A stretch of DNA of 64,000 bases from assembly GCA_018287875.1 (NCBI GenBank), contig JAGVVL010000015.1:1612001-1676000 (forward strand). Direction: 5' to 3'. Origin of the DNA: Nigrospora sphaerica. Its lineage: Eukaryota; Ascomycota; Sordariomycetes; Amphisphaeriales; Apiosporaceae. Within the stretch, counting starts at the first letter, position 1. Every line of letters starts with the position of its first letter. Shown piece by piece: positions 1-12,000 of the stretch. A model generated the notes under the pieces. That model saw nothing but the letters and a program-made list of their open reading frames with translations. It had not been told where the DNA came from and made no database searches. The translations under genes and the position numbers were made by a program.

Positions 1-1271
1 GACCGAGCGACTGAAACCGAGGGGTTCGAACCTGCCTAATCCATGCCAGCCCGTCTCCAAAGCCCGGGCACGGATGAAGGTTGACGTCGGACGGGACCCC
101 GGCCCAGGAAGTGGTCGCTTAGTTTTCAAATTAACTTACATAACCACCTGGGAGGGTCTCGGAGACATCGCCGAGACACGTTACCTACCTACCTACCCAG
201 CTTCATAGGCAGTATAGTAAATCTTTTTTCTCCCACCCACTTGCCTAGAACATCGCGACAACGCGGACCCCCGAAACTTCCATCCACAACGCCCGAAATT
301 TCCCACACATAACGTGCACCGGCCTAGTCGTGTCATGTGGGCAACGGAAACGGAAAGCACGGAGTCAGGATGATCAAGAGGCTACCGGGCGGCTAGGGAA
401 CCCCTTCCCTTACACAGTAGAGCGAGCACTGAAGTTTACACGGTAAGCCTACGTACTTAGTGATGGACATGCACATATCAGACTACAACGTATAATACGC
501 ATGTACGCACAGCAAATACACAGGCCTATTAGCCATCCGCTCACATTGGCACCCATCCACATCCACCCTTCCTAGCATCCATGTTCACCTATCACAGAGT
601 ACGCCGCGCTAATAGGCCTCTTCGACGTCACGCCTGTCATGGCCTGACATGGCCAATTAGCGGACCAGGATAGGTACCTTGTATAAGGTAAAGTAATGAG
701 TTGCTGTTGGAACACGGGTCGCCCACGCTGGCAACCAGGGACATGGCAAGAGCTCCGCGCAGCGGCTTTGCCCCCGTTTCAAACCTACCGCGGCTGCAGC
801 AATACATAACAGCAACAGCAACAGGCCCGGTGGTCCGTGACGGTGCCGCCGTGGCACGATATGATGCGTAGTCATGTCCCTTGAGCGGCGGGCCCAAGGG
901 GCCGGCAAACGCGAATGGGAGGGGTCCGCCCATTCCTTTGCCTCTTGTCTCTCCGACAGGGAGCAGCAAGGTCGTTTTGCGGCCGTGAAGGTCATAACTT
1001 CCGGGTTCGGCATGGGGTGGACGCAGAAGCTGCTGGTAGGCCGACACAACGGATCGGACTTAAGTTTCATACGGCTCATTGCGGGGTGGGGCCTGTTCGC
1101 TACCAGAAAGGTGGTTGTGGTGCTGCTATACACATGGATGGTCATGGGCAGCCAAAGGCCATGGTGGCGGACGAGGGTCGCTCGCTCGGGTCGGTGACAT
1201 AAGGTGATGGTCGTGTCGCCGTTGTTGTTGTTTCTCGTTTGGCTTGGTCCCGGTCGCTCCGAAAAGACACG

Positions 1272-1360
1272 CATGGACTTGGAGGTGCACACACATGAAC
1301 TTGGAGATGCACAGGGCTGTTGCACCTCCAAGTCTAGGCGTGCGCACCTCCAAATCCATG
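1272..1360. repeat. Imperfect inverted repeat, 40 bp arms, 9 bp loop
   Basis: Arm 1272-1311 matches the reverse complement of 1321-1360 at 33 of 40 positions, with the 9 bp at 1312-1320 as loop. Each arm also contains two copies of a CTTGGAGGTGCA-like word about 27 bp apart. Six of the seven mismatches are transitions. Transcribed RNA would fold into a long hairpin. No neighbouring gene or terminal target-site duplication is evident. Confidence 0.75.
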
Positions 1361-2827
1361 TGCGTATCTGTACTGTGTACACAGTACAGGCACCCGCCCA
1401 ATGTCGGCAGCACCAAGACCGCGGCTGGTCTCAGCGCGCTAGGCCCCATCAGATATGGCCTTGTTTCTATTTTCATAAGTAGCATCGCGCGATGCAGGTC
1501 AAGAGAGATACCCGGTAAAAACCTATCGTTTCTTTACTGGGTCAGGCCCCTGGTCAGCGCCCGTGTTCTGCCTGCCCAGGCATCACGTCCCTTGGCCAAA
1601 TCCAACCTCTTTCCTTCCACTCTGCTGGTCATTCAAATGCCCCTCCTCCCTCCCCGCCTTGATACAACGTTCCATTTCTGCAACGACGGACAATAACACT
1701 ACCACAACCACAGCCGCAAACCCCCCCTCCCCACAGCAACGACGACTTGCCGGACCATATTGCCTGCGGCGTATACCAGGGCAGAATGATCATAACGAGG
1801 AGGGGGGTGAGGCGCACCAACACTCGGGAACCGTCGCTTCTCGGACTCTTCGCTGTAGATACGGCGCTCGGAACCACGGACTACGCCGTCGTTCCTGCAA
1901 AGCGCCTGCGACCTGCATAATAAAACGGGAGAGGAGGGGAGGTCGCCTACTCGGTACTTGCATACTCCAGTCACTAGGGTTCCTACTGTGTACTGCTGAG
2001 TTAGCTGATGGGGCGGCCCCTCCCCCGACGACCCAGCCAGCCCATCAAGAGCCCTCCGCCCACTTAGTCATCGCTTTTCTCCCGTAATGCCCAAATCGGG
2101 ACTGGCGTGCGACGGCCGCTTAGGCTTGGGTGATGCTGGAATGGCTCTCTCTGTTTGTCTCTCGCGCTCTCCCCCCCCCCCTTCTTGTCCTTTGCCTCTC
2201 CATCCCTGTCCGTCCTCGGAGGAGCAAGCAGGTTGGTAGGATACCAGCTTGTGATCAAATTTGGTAGAGTGCGAAGCCTATGAAGGGACGGACGTCAATA
2301 ATACGAGTTTCTTTCGCTAACAGAGAAGGCTGCCATTGCCCGTCCTACTGCGAACCCGAAAACAGCACTTTGAGGCCGATGCTACACAAGCTGGACGACA
2401 CAGAAGAGATGCTACTTTCTTGTGTAAGGCAGGCTACGGTCCCCTTTTTTCTCTCTTTTTGGTTTCTTACTTTTTGGAGGGCCCATTTGTATGTTTCCGA
2501 ATATGGGTCGTAAACAAGTCGTACCTAAGCAGCTTGGCCCCGACTGTCTCCGACAATTGAGCGACCTGTACGTAAGCGTTACCCTCTTCGTCGGTAGCGG
2601 GGCGACCTAGGTGGCCAGCCGACACCGAGGTCCAGCGTGTTTTGTATGTAACACAAGCCGTCGATAGTGACGCGCCGCCACAATGCAAGCCCGACATGGT
2701 TAAGGGTCCTACATCGATGCTGCCGCCGACCGTGCCCATACTGGCACAGACACAGGCGCCGACATGCACAAAAAAAGGAGGAGCGGTGAGCCGGCCGGCT
2801 GTGCGTGTCGTGACCCAGTGGGCGGCC

Positions 2828-2843
2828 GCAGCAGTGGCAGCAG

Positions 2844-2879
<36 letters not shown>
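2828..2879. repeat. CAG/GCA trinucleotide microsatellite
   Basis: About 17 GCA units, with two GTG interruptions near the left end. The open frames across it (polyalanine on either strand) have no conserved flanks, so I treat it as a simple repeat in non-coding DNA. Confidence 0.85.
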
Positions 2880-2880
<1 letters not shown>

Positions 2881-3829
2881 GGACGGCCAGGTTCGCTGTC
2901 GTGGCTCCCTACCTAGCGCGCCCCCCATCCCTCGTCCCCCGTCAACGGGCAGGGCAGCAGGCGAGCGTGTGTGGCTTGAGACATGGCCGACGCCCCGAGA
3001 CGGGGGACCCGTTTCGTTGGCGAAGCCAGAAACGACCAACGGATGAGCGCGCGCCGGCGGCAACCCTCGCACGCGCACAGCCGCCGTGCTGGCCTGCCAA
3101 ACATGGGGGGAAGGGAGAACAGGCCGTATCGGACGGCAACAGCTAGGGGGGAGAGGGGGTGGGACCCCCGACGGTGGAAATTTCATCATTCACCGACGCC
3201 TGGTTTCTGCCGCCGTCAAGTCACCGGCGACCCAGCTACTCGCTCCTCCCGAGCCGCCTGTCACGCTCGGGCGGTGACCAGCTAACTGTGCGGCAGCTCC
3301 GCCGCGGGCAAGAACAGCGCAAGCGTAGGCGAGGAGGTCCGTCTCGCATCCCAAACTAGGAGAGAACCAAGGGGGGGGCGTGTGGGTGCTAAGACAGGGG
3401 TCTTTCCGGCGGAAGGTTGGAAGACTAGGAAGGAAGGCTAGAAGACTGCCTGGAAGATCTTTGCACCGCGCGGGCGTCCTGGCCCCTATGACGCCAGGGC
3501 CGGACAGACAGGAACGGGCTTTTGTTTTTGGTACACAGCCCGTAGAGAGCAGTTTTTCCCACTACTCCAGCAAAGCTAAAGCTCTCGACCACGACCACAC
3601 CAGCGACCCGTCCGTCTGCTGAGTGATTGCCACTAAAAATAGACAGCCTCATTTTACCCCAAAATGGTTAGAGTATCCGTGCTTTCCCACTCGTCAGTCT
3701 CTTCCCGCGCGGCGAAGCAACGAGCACGAGCACGCTTACACACTGAGCAACCGATGGCATGCTACGTCGCAGTTGTACGGTAGCAACCCGACAACGGGAC
3801 CGGCGAGGACGGAGCCAGCGGAGTTGGAG

Positions 3830-3877
3830 GGCTCCAGGTGGTTCCAAGCGACAGGCTCCAGGTGGTTCCAAGCGACA
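3830..3877. repeat. 24 bp tandem duplication
   Basis: A 24 bp unit beginning GGCTCCAGGTGG occurs twice in perfect tandem (3830-3853 and 3854-3877), followed by a partial third copy of about 7 bp. Identical units suggest a recent slippage duplication. The sequence is non-coding as far as I can tell. Confidence 0.9.
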
Positions 3878-6800
3878 GGCTCCACTTGGGTCGGGTGTTG
3901 GAGACGGACGGACCAACTCGGGGCGTGGCTTTTGGGGCCCGCGGGCGTCTTTCTCATGACCCATACCAGGTACACCTAGGTCAACTTGCCTCTCCGGGTA
4001 GGTAAGTGCATACTGCACTTGGCTCCTCTAAGCCTGGTGGGCAAAACACAGGCGTGGGTTGGGTTTGAGGGGGGGAATGAGCAAGAGTGGCTCCGGTGCC
4101 GGAGAGCCCGCCGGTTTTCGAGAAGTTGCCCAGCCGGGACGCTGTCGATGCACCTACAGCGCGGGTGGGCATGGGATGAAATGGGAGGGGCCACCCGTGG
4201 GAACCTCTTTTCTTTCTGGGCCAGGGTTGTCGGCACGCTGCACGCGCCAATGTCATTGACGCGAGTAAGTAGCCCACTGACACACACCTTTTCACTGTCA
4301 GTATGAATGGTAATCCTGGCGCCTCGAGGGCGGCGACGATGGTCCGTATCGTCGTCGCCGACGCGGCAAAGCCAGAGAGGTTTCCTTGTTAATGATACCA
4401 CGCCCTCAACGAGAGCGAGAGCGAGAGACGAATCCCCCAACGCGGCCTTCGTTCGGGGGGCGTCTCAAGGCAAAAAGCACCAACCCGTTACGGGCGAATT
4501 GCACTGTTGGACGGGCGTCTGCATCCTCTTGCGAACCCCCCCCCGGGTACCACTAGCATACATGCAGATGAAACCTAATACTCTGTAAGTACATACATGG
4601 CTCATACATGGGATGAAAGTAGGTACCGTGTCGGTAGGTAAGGTACTTGAGTCGGCGTCCTTGCCGTAGGAGGTATACAGTAACTAACCATTTAGTCCTG
4701 CGTGAGCCCTGCATGAGCCCTGTCGAGAGTTTGTCAACTGGTAAGTGGCCAGGCAGCCCGGGAGGGGGAATGCCCATGGCATATGTTTTTGTTCTGTCCC
4801 TCCTCCTTCCTATCTCCCTATACTTCCTTCCTTTTTCGTCGCACAGGGGCCTGGATTCGGGTCTTGCTGGCCGATCTCAACATCGGTTCGCTGCCTTGGG
4901 CATATTCCCGATTATCCCCCTGTGCTTTCCTCCGGCGCGTCTCGCAACTATGATGGACTTTGGGCCGGCATGCCGGTTGATAGGCGCGGGCAGGTCGGCC
5001 AAGAGACCCGGCTCTGGTGTAACGGTTACCTTCGAGGGGAACGACTTGCTTGGCTTACGAGCACCCCCTTACCCCCCGGTTCAGGCAAGGTCGGGTCAAA
5101 CATGTACGCCGAGACATCGTCACGGCACACCGTTGGCCGATTTCCGTCTGTCGCCCAGGGGGGGGTAAAAGGGAAGGGAAGGGAAGTCTTGGTCCGGCGT
5201 GATCACTCTCGACTTTCAGCTCTCTTTGCCCTCTTTTTGCCTGCTGGTCAGCCACTACGCCGGGTGTGATTGGACACGCCCTGAGCCAGTTCCTGCCGCA
5301 CAGCAGTCGCCCGGCTTCTACGTGCCTGCCCATTCTCTATCTCGACTAGGTCGTCTGCCCAGCCATCGGGTCCCTTCCGTCCCTCCCCCAGCCTCTCCTC
5401 CTCTTCCCACCCCTTGCCTTCATCCCTTCCTCCCTCCCCTACCCCATCCCGGGCACTTCGTGCTGCCGTGGATGCCGGCGTGGCCACGACGATTTCCAGT
5501 GCGCTGGTCTCGTGCAACCCTACCGGTGCATACAATCGAGCAATGGTGGCGCTTGCTGCCGTGGGCAATTTGCTGTCCCCCCCCCCCTTCTCTCTCTCTC
5601 TCCTCCTGCGCGCCCGCAACCGTCCCCGGGAAGCAAGATTTTCTAAATCCTGCTACCGCATACGACTTCTTGCTGTTGCACAAGCCCAGCACCCCAGCCC
5701 TTATTTTGTCGTTGCCCGGGGCGGTCGGCCAGGGAGACGGAACGCCTGGCTGAGCTTGGGTAGCGTCGCATCTGGGTAGATGTCAGCCATCTCAGCCAGC
5801 CTGCCTTTCTTGGGGGCCTGTCCGGCTCCCCCCGCATGAAGCCGTGTGTGTGCGTGTGTGACTGTACGCAGGGACTATACCAGATCGCGACTGGCCCGTA
5901 AGCCCGTCCTGTCGTTGCCCATGCGAAGATGGCGCCGTGATGGGAGCCGACGCCCCTCCATTGGCGCGATCGCATCAGCGAACGCTGGCGTGAGCCTAAT
6001 CATGCCGAAGCATTCCAGAGAACTGACGCCCTGCCACCTGTGACCAAACTTCCACCAATTGCAATGGCGACTCTGTGAATCCTTTCCGGCCTGGCGCCGA
6101 AGAGGGGCGCAAAGAGGCCATGGGAAGGGAGTGGAACGATTGTTGACAGTCCCTTCAGCTTTTAGATGGAACATATACTGTACGCATAATATTACGGAGG
6201 ATTAAACATTGTCTACTATGTGACATTCGCTGGTCGAATTCCTGTCTTCAGGAAATAGCAGCTATTCTCGCATTACAAGATTCCACATGTTTTTCGGCGG
6301 TGGGTTTTCGCTTTTTACCTACGCAAAGCACGGTTTTTCGCTACTACTCTTCGAGTCTCTGTCTACCACCTGTATGCAACTTACTTAGGGCGGACAGGAC
6401 AGATGTTGCTTACGGGGCCGCTGGATGACACGATACTGACCCTCCTTGAACAGCAATGCTACCGATTCGTCCCGGAGGCGACTACATATCATGCACGCCC
6501 GATGATCCGTGACCGGGGGCCGCTGTCTCCCTGCGGAAGGACGCTACGCCTCAGCGATGAGATGCTGACGACGGGCAAAACCCCCACGGAGTTAACCGTC
6601 GTCAGTTTGGAGCCTGAGACCTCCCGGTGCAAGGAATACGACCGAGTGGCATTTTCCGCCCGTCAGCGTCTTTCGGCATGGGCAGAATCTCCCCAGTCGG
6701 CCACCGGGACTGATCTGGGGAGCGAATGGCTACCGGTCCGTCCGAGTGCCGCTGAGATCACATGGTGTATGCCATATCCGAGGATCTCTTGGTACCCCAT

Positions 6801-9086
6801 GCGCACACGCCCTACCTGACGATCATCATACAGGAAAATAATTGACCATTTTTCTCATAGACGAGCGGGCCAGCGCTTTTGTCCACATAATCGGAGAGGG
6901 AGGGTAGGCGCGAGGTGTGTGATAACGCCTATTTTTGGACCCTCGTAAAAGGACAAATTGATGTGACGTTGATAGCGCCTTTAAGACTGAACACTCCCTT
7001 CCCACGGATCGATCATCGCCAGGGGTACTTTTTTCACGGCCGAGTTAGGGGCCTATGTCCACCAGATGCGGCATCTCTGCGACATATTCCCCAAAAACCA
7101 AGTTAGCCGGCTCACGGCGAGGCAATACGAGAGCGCCCAGCCGTCTCTTGGACGAAGCAGAAAGGCTCTTGTGCGATATCATGTGCAACGGCCTTGTTAG
7201 CCTCGTTATTCGTGAGGTCCCCGGCGCCTGGAATGGGGTCGGCCAGGCCTGCGACCCCTCGTTAGGGGACGCTGTGAGAACTCATTCAATATGTGGGAAG
7301 CTATCTTGGCCGCCCACTCACCCTGCTGTGTCGCCGTTCAGCGTCTCGGCTACATAGAAGTGCATCGCAGCTAGTGCGCGATAGCATGGTATGGGTGTGC
7401 TGCCAGAAGGGAGGAACCGACTGCCTGGGCGTGCGCTCAGCTCAGCCGGGCGACGCTGACGAGCTGACGGCCAGCCTTCCCAATCGGGACCTGCAGACGC
7501 CATGCCACCGTCGTTCCGCCCCATGCTTTTCTTCTCCCCCTCCCTCCCTGTCGCTCATACGTAGCATGAGGCTGAGCCGGGCGATACGACCCGTCGATCG
7601 GCACGTTCGGGCCTCGTCGTCCCTCGCGCCGCGACGCGGTAGCAGCCTCGTCCCCGCCGACGAGGAAACCATCCCACGATGGTGGACACGACCGCGCGCC
7701 GCTCACATGCGGGCACAGCCAAGCGTCAATGTCTGTGCAAGCGCACTATAGACAGGAGCAAATGATGCCTAGTCTGCCCTCGTATGGGAACACGTCGCCG
7801 GACGCTATTTGAGAATGACGGCAGGCCATTGACAACGTTACCGCAGGGCATGTCACTTGGAGCTCAACGACGCCACTCAGCAAAGTACCTCGGCTCGGAA
7901 TAACCGAGTGCTTCCGGAAGTGAATGAAGTACGTTGAGTGGCGGTCAACATCGACAGTTGTTAGTCCATGGTGTTCAGCGCTTTCTTCACACCTGCGGAC
8001 TTAAGTGGTGGGAGTTTGTCTATGGACTGACCAGGCCGTCAAGCGCGCTCAACTGTGTGTGCAGTCAAGCCTTCACCGACTTCTAGGGTCATCAGGCTGT
8101 ACAAAGTGATACACTAACGCTACAAGGACCCAATGCATGGCACATGGGCCGCATAGTATCCGGCGTAGAGTGGCGAGGTAGGAAGACGTGTGCCAAAATG
8201 TACCCTTATTTATAGCGACGTATAGGCAACTCTCGGGTAAATTCATAAAGCCGCAGTGTCCTTATGCCTCAAACACCTCTTACGGTGTCGGGAGAGTTTG
8301 GATATCACCATGTCCTGTTACCTCCTCGAACTCTCGACTCGGCAAGTAGCGCGGCGCTCGAGTGAGTGCCGCGCGCGCCCGACATTGCCGAGTATTCGCC
8401 TTCGAGAAGTCGATGACAACCGCCGGTGCTTGGCCAACGTGTCGGGCGGGAGCTGGCATCATCTCCGACTAAGGGACGAATGGGAGAGTCCTGCATAAGA
8501 CCACACCCGTGCCGTCAACTAAACAGCAGGCTCGGCTGGTGGTCCTGAGAAAAGTTTCGTGCTCTTCGTCCGTTTCTGTTTACAAACGTCGCTTTTGCAC
8601 CACCCTCCGTGGATTTGGTTTGCTTCGCACATGACTGAACACGCGTCCCTTAGATCAGCCATGCTTCAGGGCACGCGGGGAGACGGGACGAGAACGTTTC
8701 TACATGTTGTGCTTGCCCAAGGACGCGTTCTATGTACGGAAAAGCTAACGATGTAATCTCTACGATCCATGGGAGTTGTAATGTCCAGTTGACAGCAAGC
8801 GCTTACTTCATATCACGCTCGTATCGGGAACAGCTTGGGGTAGAACAAGGGCAGCTAATTCGGAGCGGATGGCCATGGAAAGGGCTGAATGCAATGGCCA
8901 GGTTTCTAAACCATGTAAATTTTACCGTTACCCCTCGCTTGGAATACGTACGGGGTTCTCCTCTTTGACACCAGTCGGTGGGTTGTTGACCAAGCTTTGC
9001 CGCCGCAGCAATGGCAGCATCGTATCGTGGTATCATGTCTTCTATCTACGAAACCTCTTTAGCTACAAAGGCACTCAAATGGGCGG

Positions 9087-12000
9087 CTACTCGCCCTCGC
9101 GACCGGCGAGCCAAACCATTCCCTTGAGGCCCTCGACAACACTGTCTCGTAACCAGCCCTCACCATTCCACGTGCTGCTCTCATTGCGTGTGACATACCG
9201 GCCTCGGTCACCTCCTTCCCTTGTTGCTTGGGGAAGCGGTTTGACCTCCCTCACGTGGCGCCATCTCCACTCCGTCCACCCAAACAGGCCTCGGAGCCCC
9301 AGGAGTTCGTCTCGCCGTCCTCGCCGAACGGCCTCCTCCAACATGAGTCTGGCATCAACCACACTACAATGAGCCAGTCCCACGTCGGGTCCGCCTAGTC
9401 CGCTGTCCAGCACGATGCCTCGTTCCGACTGCGTTAGGCGTTTGAGGCTCGGCACCACGTCGAACAACCACGCCAAGGGTTGCCCCGAGTCTTCGGTCTC
9501 GGGGCTCGAATTCCGAGACTGGCCACCGAGCGCCAGCATAGTCGCCGTGAATGGGCTGTCGCCGGCCGGCCGGCGCCGCATGTACAGCGTCTGGTTTCGC
9601 ACAAATTTCTCCTTAAGCCCCTTTCCAGCGTGCCCGGTGAAATCCAGATCCATGTTCCAGAATTCCGAGCTGCCTGTGCTGATGCTGGCAATGCTGTCGA
9701 GTGGTGGTAGCAGGCACGGCGTGGTACGCGTCTCGGGCCGCCCATCATTGAGCACGATGCGGATTGGTACCGTCACCGGTGCATTGGTGGCGAGGTCCTT
9801 GGTAACCAGACAGCGCGGATCTGTCGCCAATACCCAAAAGTGACGGAATGCTTGCAGGTGGCTCTTGTTGTCCTGCACTTGGTCTGGGAATACAGGATAA
9901 AAGGCGATAAGCAGCGAGGCGATGGCCAGGTTGGAGGTACCAAACGTCTGCGTGCCGCAGCCGAGCGATAGGACACCGATGGCCATATGCGTCGCCATGT
10001 GCGAGCCGTAAGTTGTGTCTTGGTCGTTACGCGCGTGAAGGGACCGGAGAATGCGAAGGACCTTGAGGTCGCAGGTGCCGGCCATGACGGTGGCCGTGGC
10101 AAGCGCTACGGTATCCAGACACATGCGAGCTGTCACCAGAACGGACCGCTCGTCAAAGTTCGCATTGGGAGGGATAGAGCGGCAATGGTCGTAGTATCGG
10201 TGCAGGTACGTGAGCAAGATGTCGCGTACCTGCCTGTCGCCAGAGCCCGCAAACCGCAGTCCGAGGGCCATGCAGAGACCGGCCAGTATCGTGAGGAAGG
10301 GGAGGTGGGTAGAGTTGAGCGGGCCACGCATCGGCCCGTCGAACGGCTCGGTGGGGGGGTCGACTCGCGCGTGGTACCGAGGGGGGAGGTTTGTGCGTAT
10401 CCACGAGTGAGAGGGAAGGATTTCAGACCAGAGGATGAGGTGCTTGGCCACGGTACGGAGCAGCAGATGGTCAGGACGGATATAATCGAATTGCGGCAAC
10501 GCGTCGGGCACGTCGACTTTTCGTGCCACAATATGGTCTCCCGATTTCATGTAAATCAAGGCGATGGCGACGACAGCTGCCGCCGTGGATCGGTCGAGAA
10601 CGTGGACCAGCTCGGCCTTAATCGGGTTTGAGGCCAGGGTAAGAAGCTGTTCGGTGACACGCATATCGTGTAGGCCTTTGAGATCGCCACCCTTGCCCAG
10701 GTTGATGAGGCCCAGCGCAAAACCGGCAGCCAGGCGGTAGCATTCGTTTCGCAGTGACTCCTCCTCGTCGTCCATTTCCACATGGGCAATTTCCGACATC
10801 ATGATCTCGCTCATTCGGCGATGCTGGCTGTTACAATAAAGCAGGCCGATACCCATGATGCCCGTCGTTTGTGTCAGTGGCGAAAGGTTGAGCTCCGCGG
10901 CGCCCCGAGGAAGCATACGAGTCACATGGACTGAGAGGAGACGAGTAATGAGGGAATCCATCGTGCCAATGTACGACGCAGCCAGACCCAACAACAGACC
11001 GATGGACGTCATGGTGTGCTTGGGGGTCAGGTACTTGAAGGCCACCCATTTGGCAACACCCTTGAGATGGCCGTTCAGCCCCAGTGCCAAGAGGAAGCCC
11101 GCGTGTCGATTGTTGAGGTCGCTTCCGGGCTTGTTGTACAAGATCCAGGAGGTGTCAATTCCCTTGGCCTGACGCGAGATGGACAGGCCGCCGGCGACGC
11201 CCGAATGGAAGAATGCCCATGCTATTTTTTCCTCTGTGAACAAAGACTTATCGACGCCGACGGTGACATTGGATGGCTGAACAATACAATTCAGCACAAA
11301 CCCGTTGATGTGGAATTTCTGGGTGAGAAGTGGGAAGCGCAGGCCGTAGTTCATGAGGCCACGGCCTGCCGGGATCGACAGGGTGTTAGTCGCCAGCCTC
11401 GTGACGAGCTCCTTCTGCAGCTCGAGGTAGAAGGGCTCCGTCCATTGAGGCTGGTGTTCGAGACGGATGGCGCGCGGCTTGGTCGTCGTCAGCATGAGTC
11501 TGGTTTCGTCCAGCCGCCGGTCCTCCTTGAAGATGGCCCTGACCACTGCCTGTTTATCGCTTTCGGCCACGTCGTCGGTCGGCGCATCGTTGAAGTCCAT
11601 CACGTTTTGGCACAAGGAGCTGAAGTCCCATGAGGCCAGATGCGACTTGGTCTATCATCTGCGTCAGTTACAGTTCCGCGCTTGGCAGCAGAAAACTTAC
11701 CATTAGGTTGTAAGACGGCAGTTGGGATGGAACCACATGAGAAAGCACTGACGAGACATCGCTCCGGTCCACCAGCTCAAGGAGTTCCTCCGACCAGCCC
11801 GCAGGCGGGCAGGCTTGGCATCGCGTGATGGCATCGCGTAGCGGTACGAGGACCGCTTCTGGGAGAGACTCCAGAACGGTCAAAGTAATGCCACTGCTAT
11901 GCATGGACTCGACGAAGGAGGCAGGCGTCGCACCGTTACGGAGAGAGTCGAACAGCTGCTCGAACTTGAGGGTTCGGGACATGACACGCCGGGGAAGCCT

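Larger units (their letters stand above)
1..9086. other. Gene-poor 9 kb leading region
   Basis: I see no supportable gene here. The open frames on both strands are short, overlap each other, are rich in Arg, Pro and Ser and do not resemble any family I know, which is what GC-rich non-coding fungal DNA gives by chance. The region holds C- and CT-rich tracts (for example near 2170, 5390-5460 and 5580), a CAG-type trinucleotide run, a 24 bp tandem duplication and a 40 bp inverted repeat, each listed separately. Its right end abuts the 3' end of APC1, so some of the last few hundred bases may be APC1 3' UTR. Confidence 0.6.

Noticed and set aside
20..45. tRNA-like B-box word (GGTTCGAACC) at the left edge
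   Set aside because: The five bases on each side do not pair into a T stem, and no acceptor or anticodon arm can be formed on either strand.
2467..3189. 240-codon minus-strand frame with a polyalanine tract
   Set aside because: The alanines come from the CAG microsatellite, and the flanks look like chance translation of GC-rich DNA.
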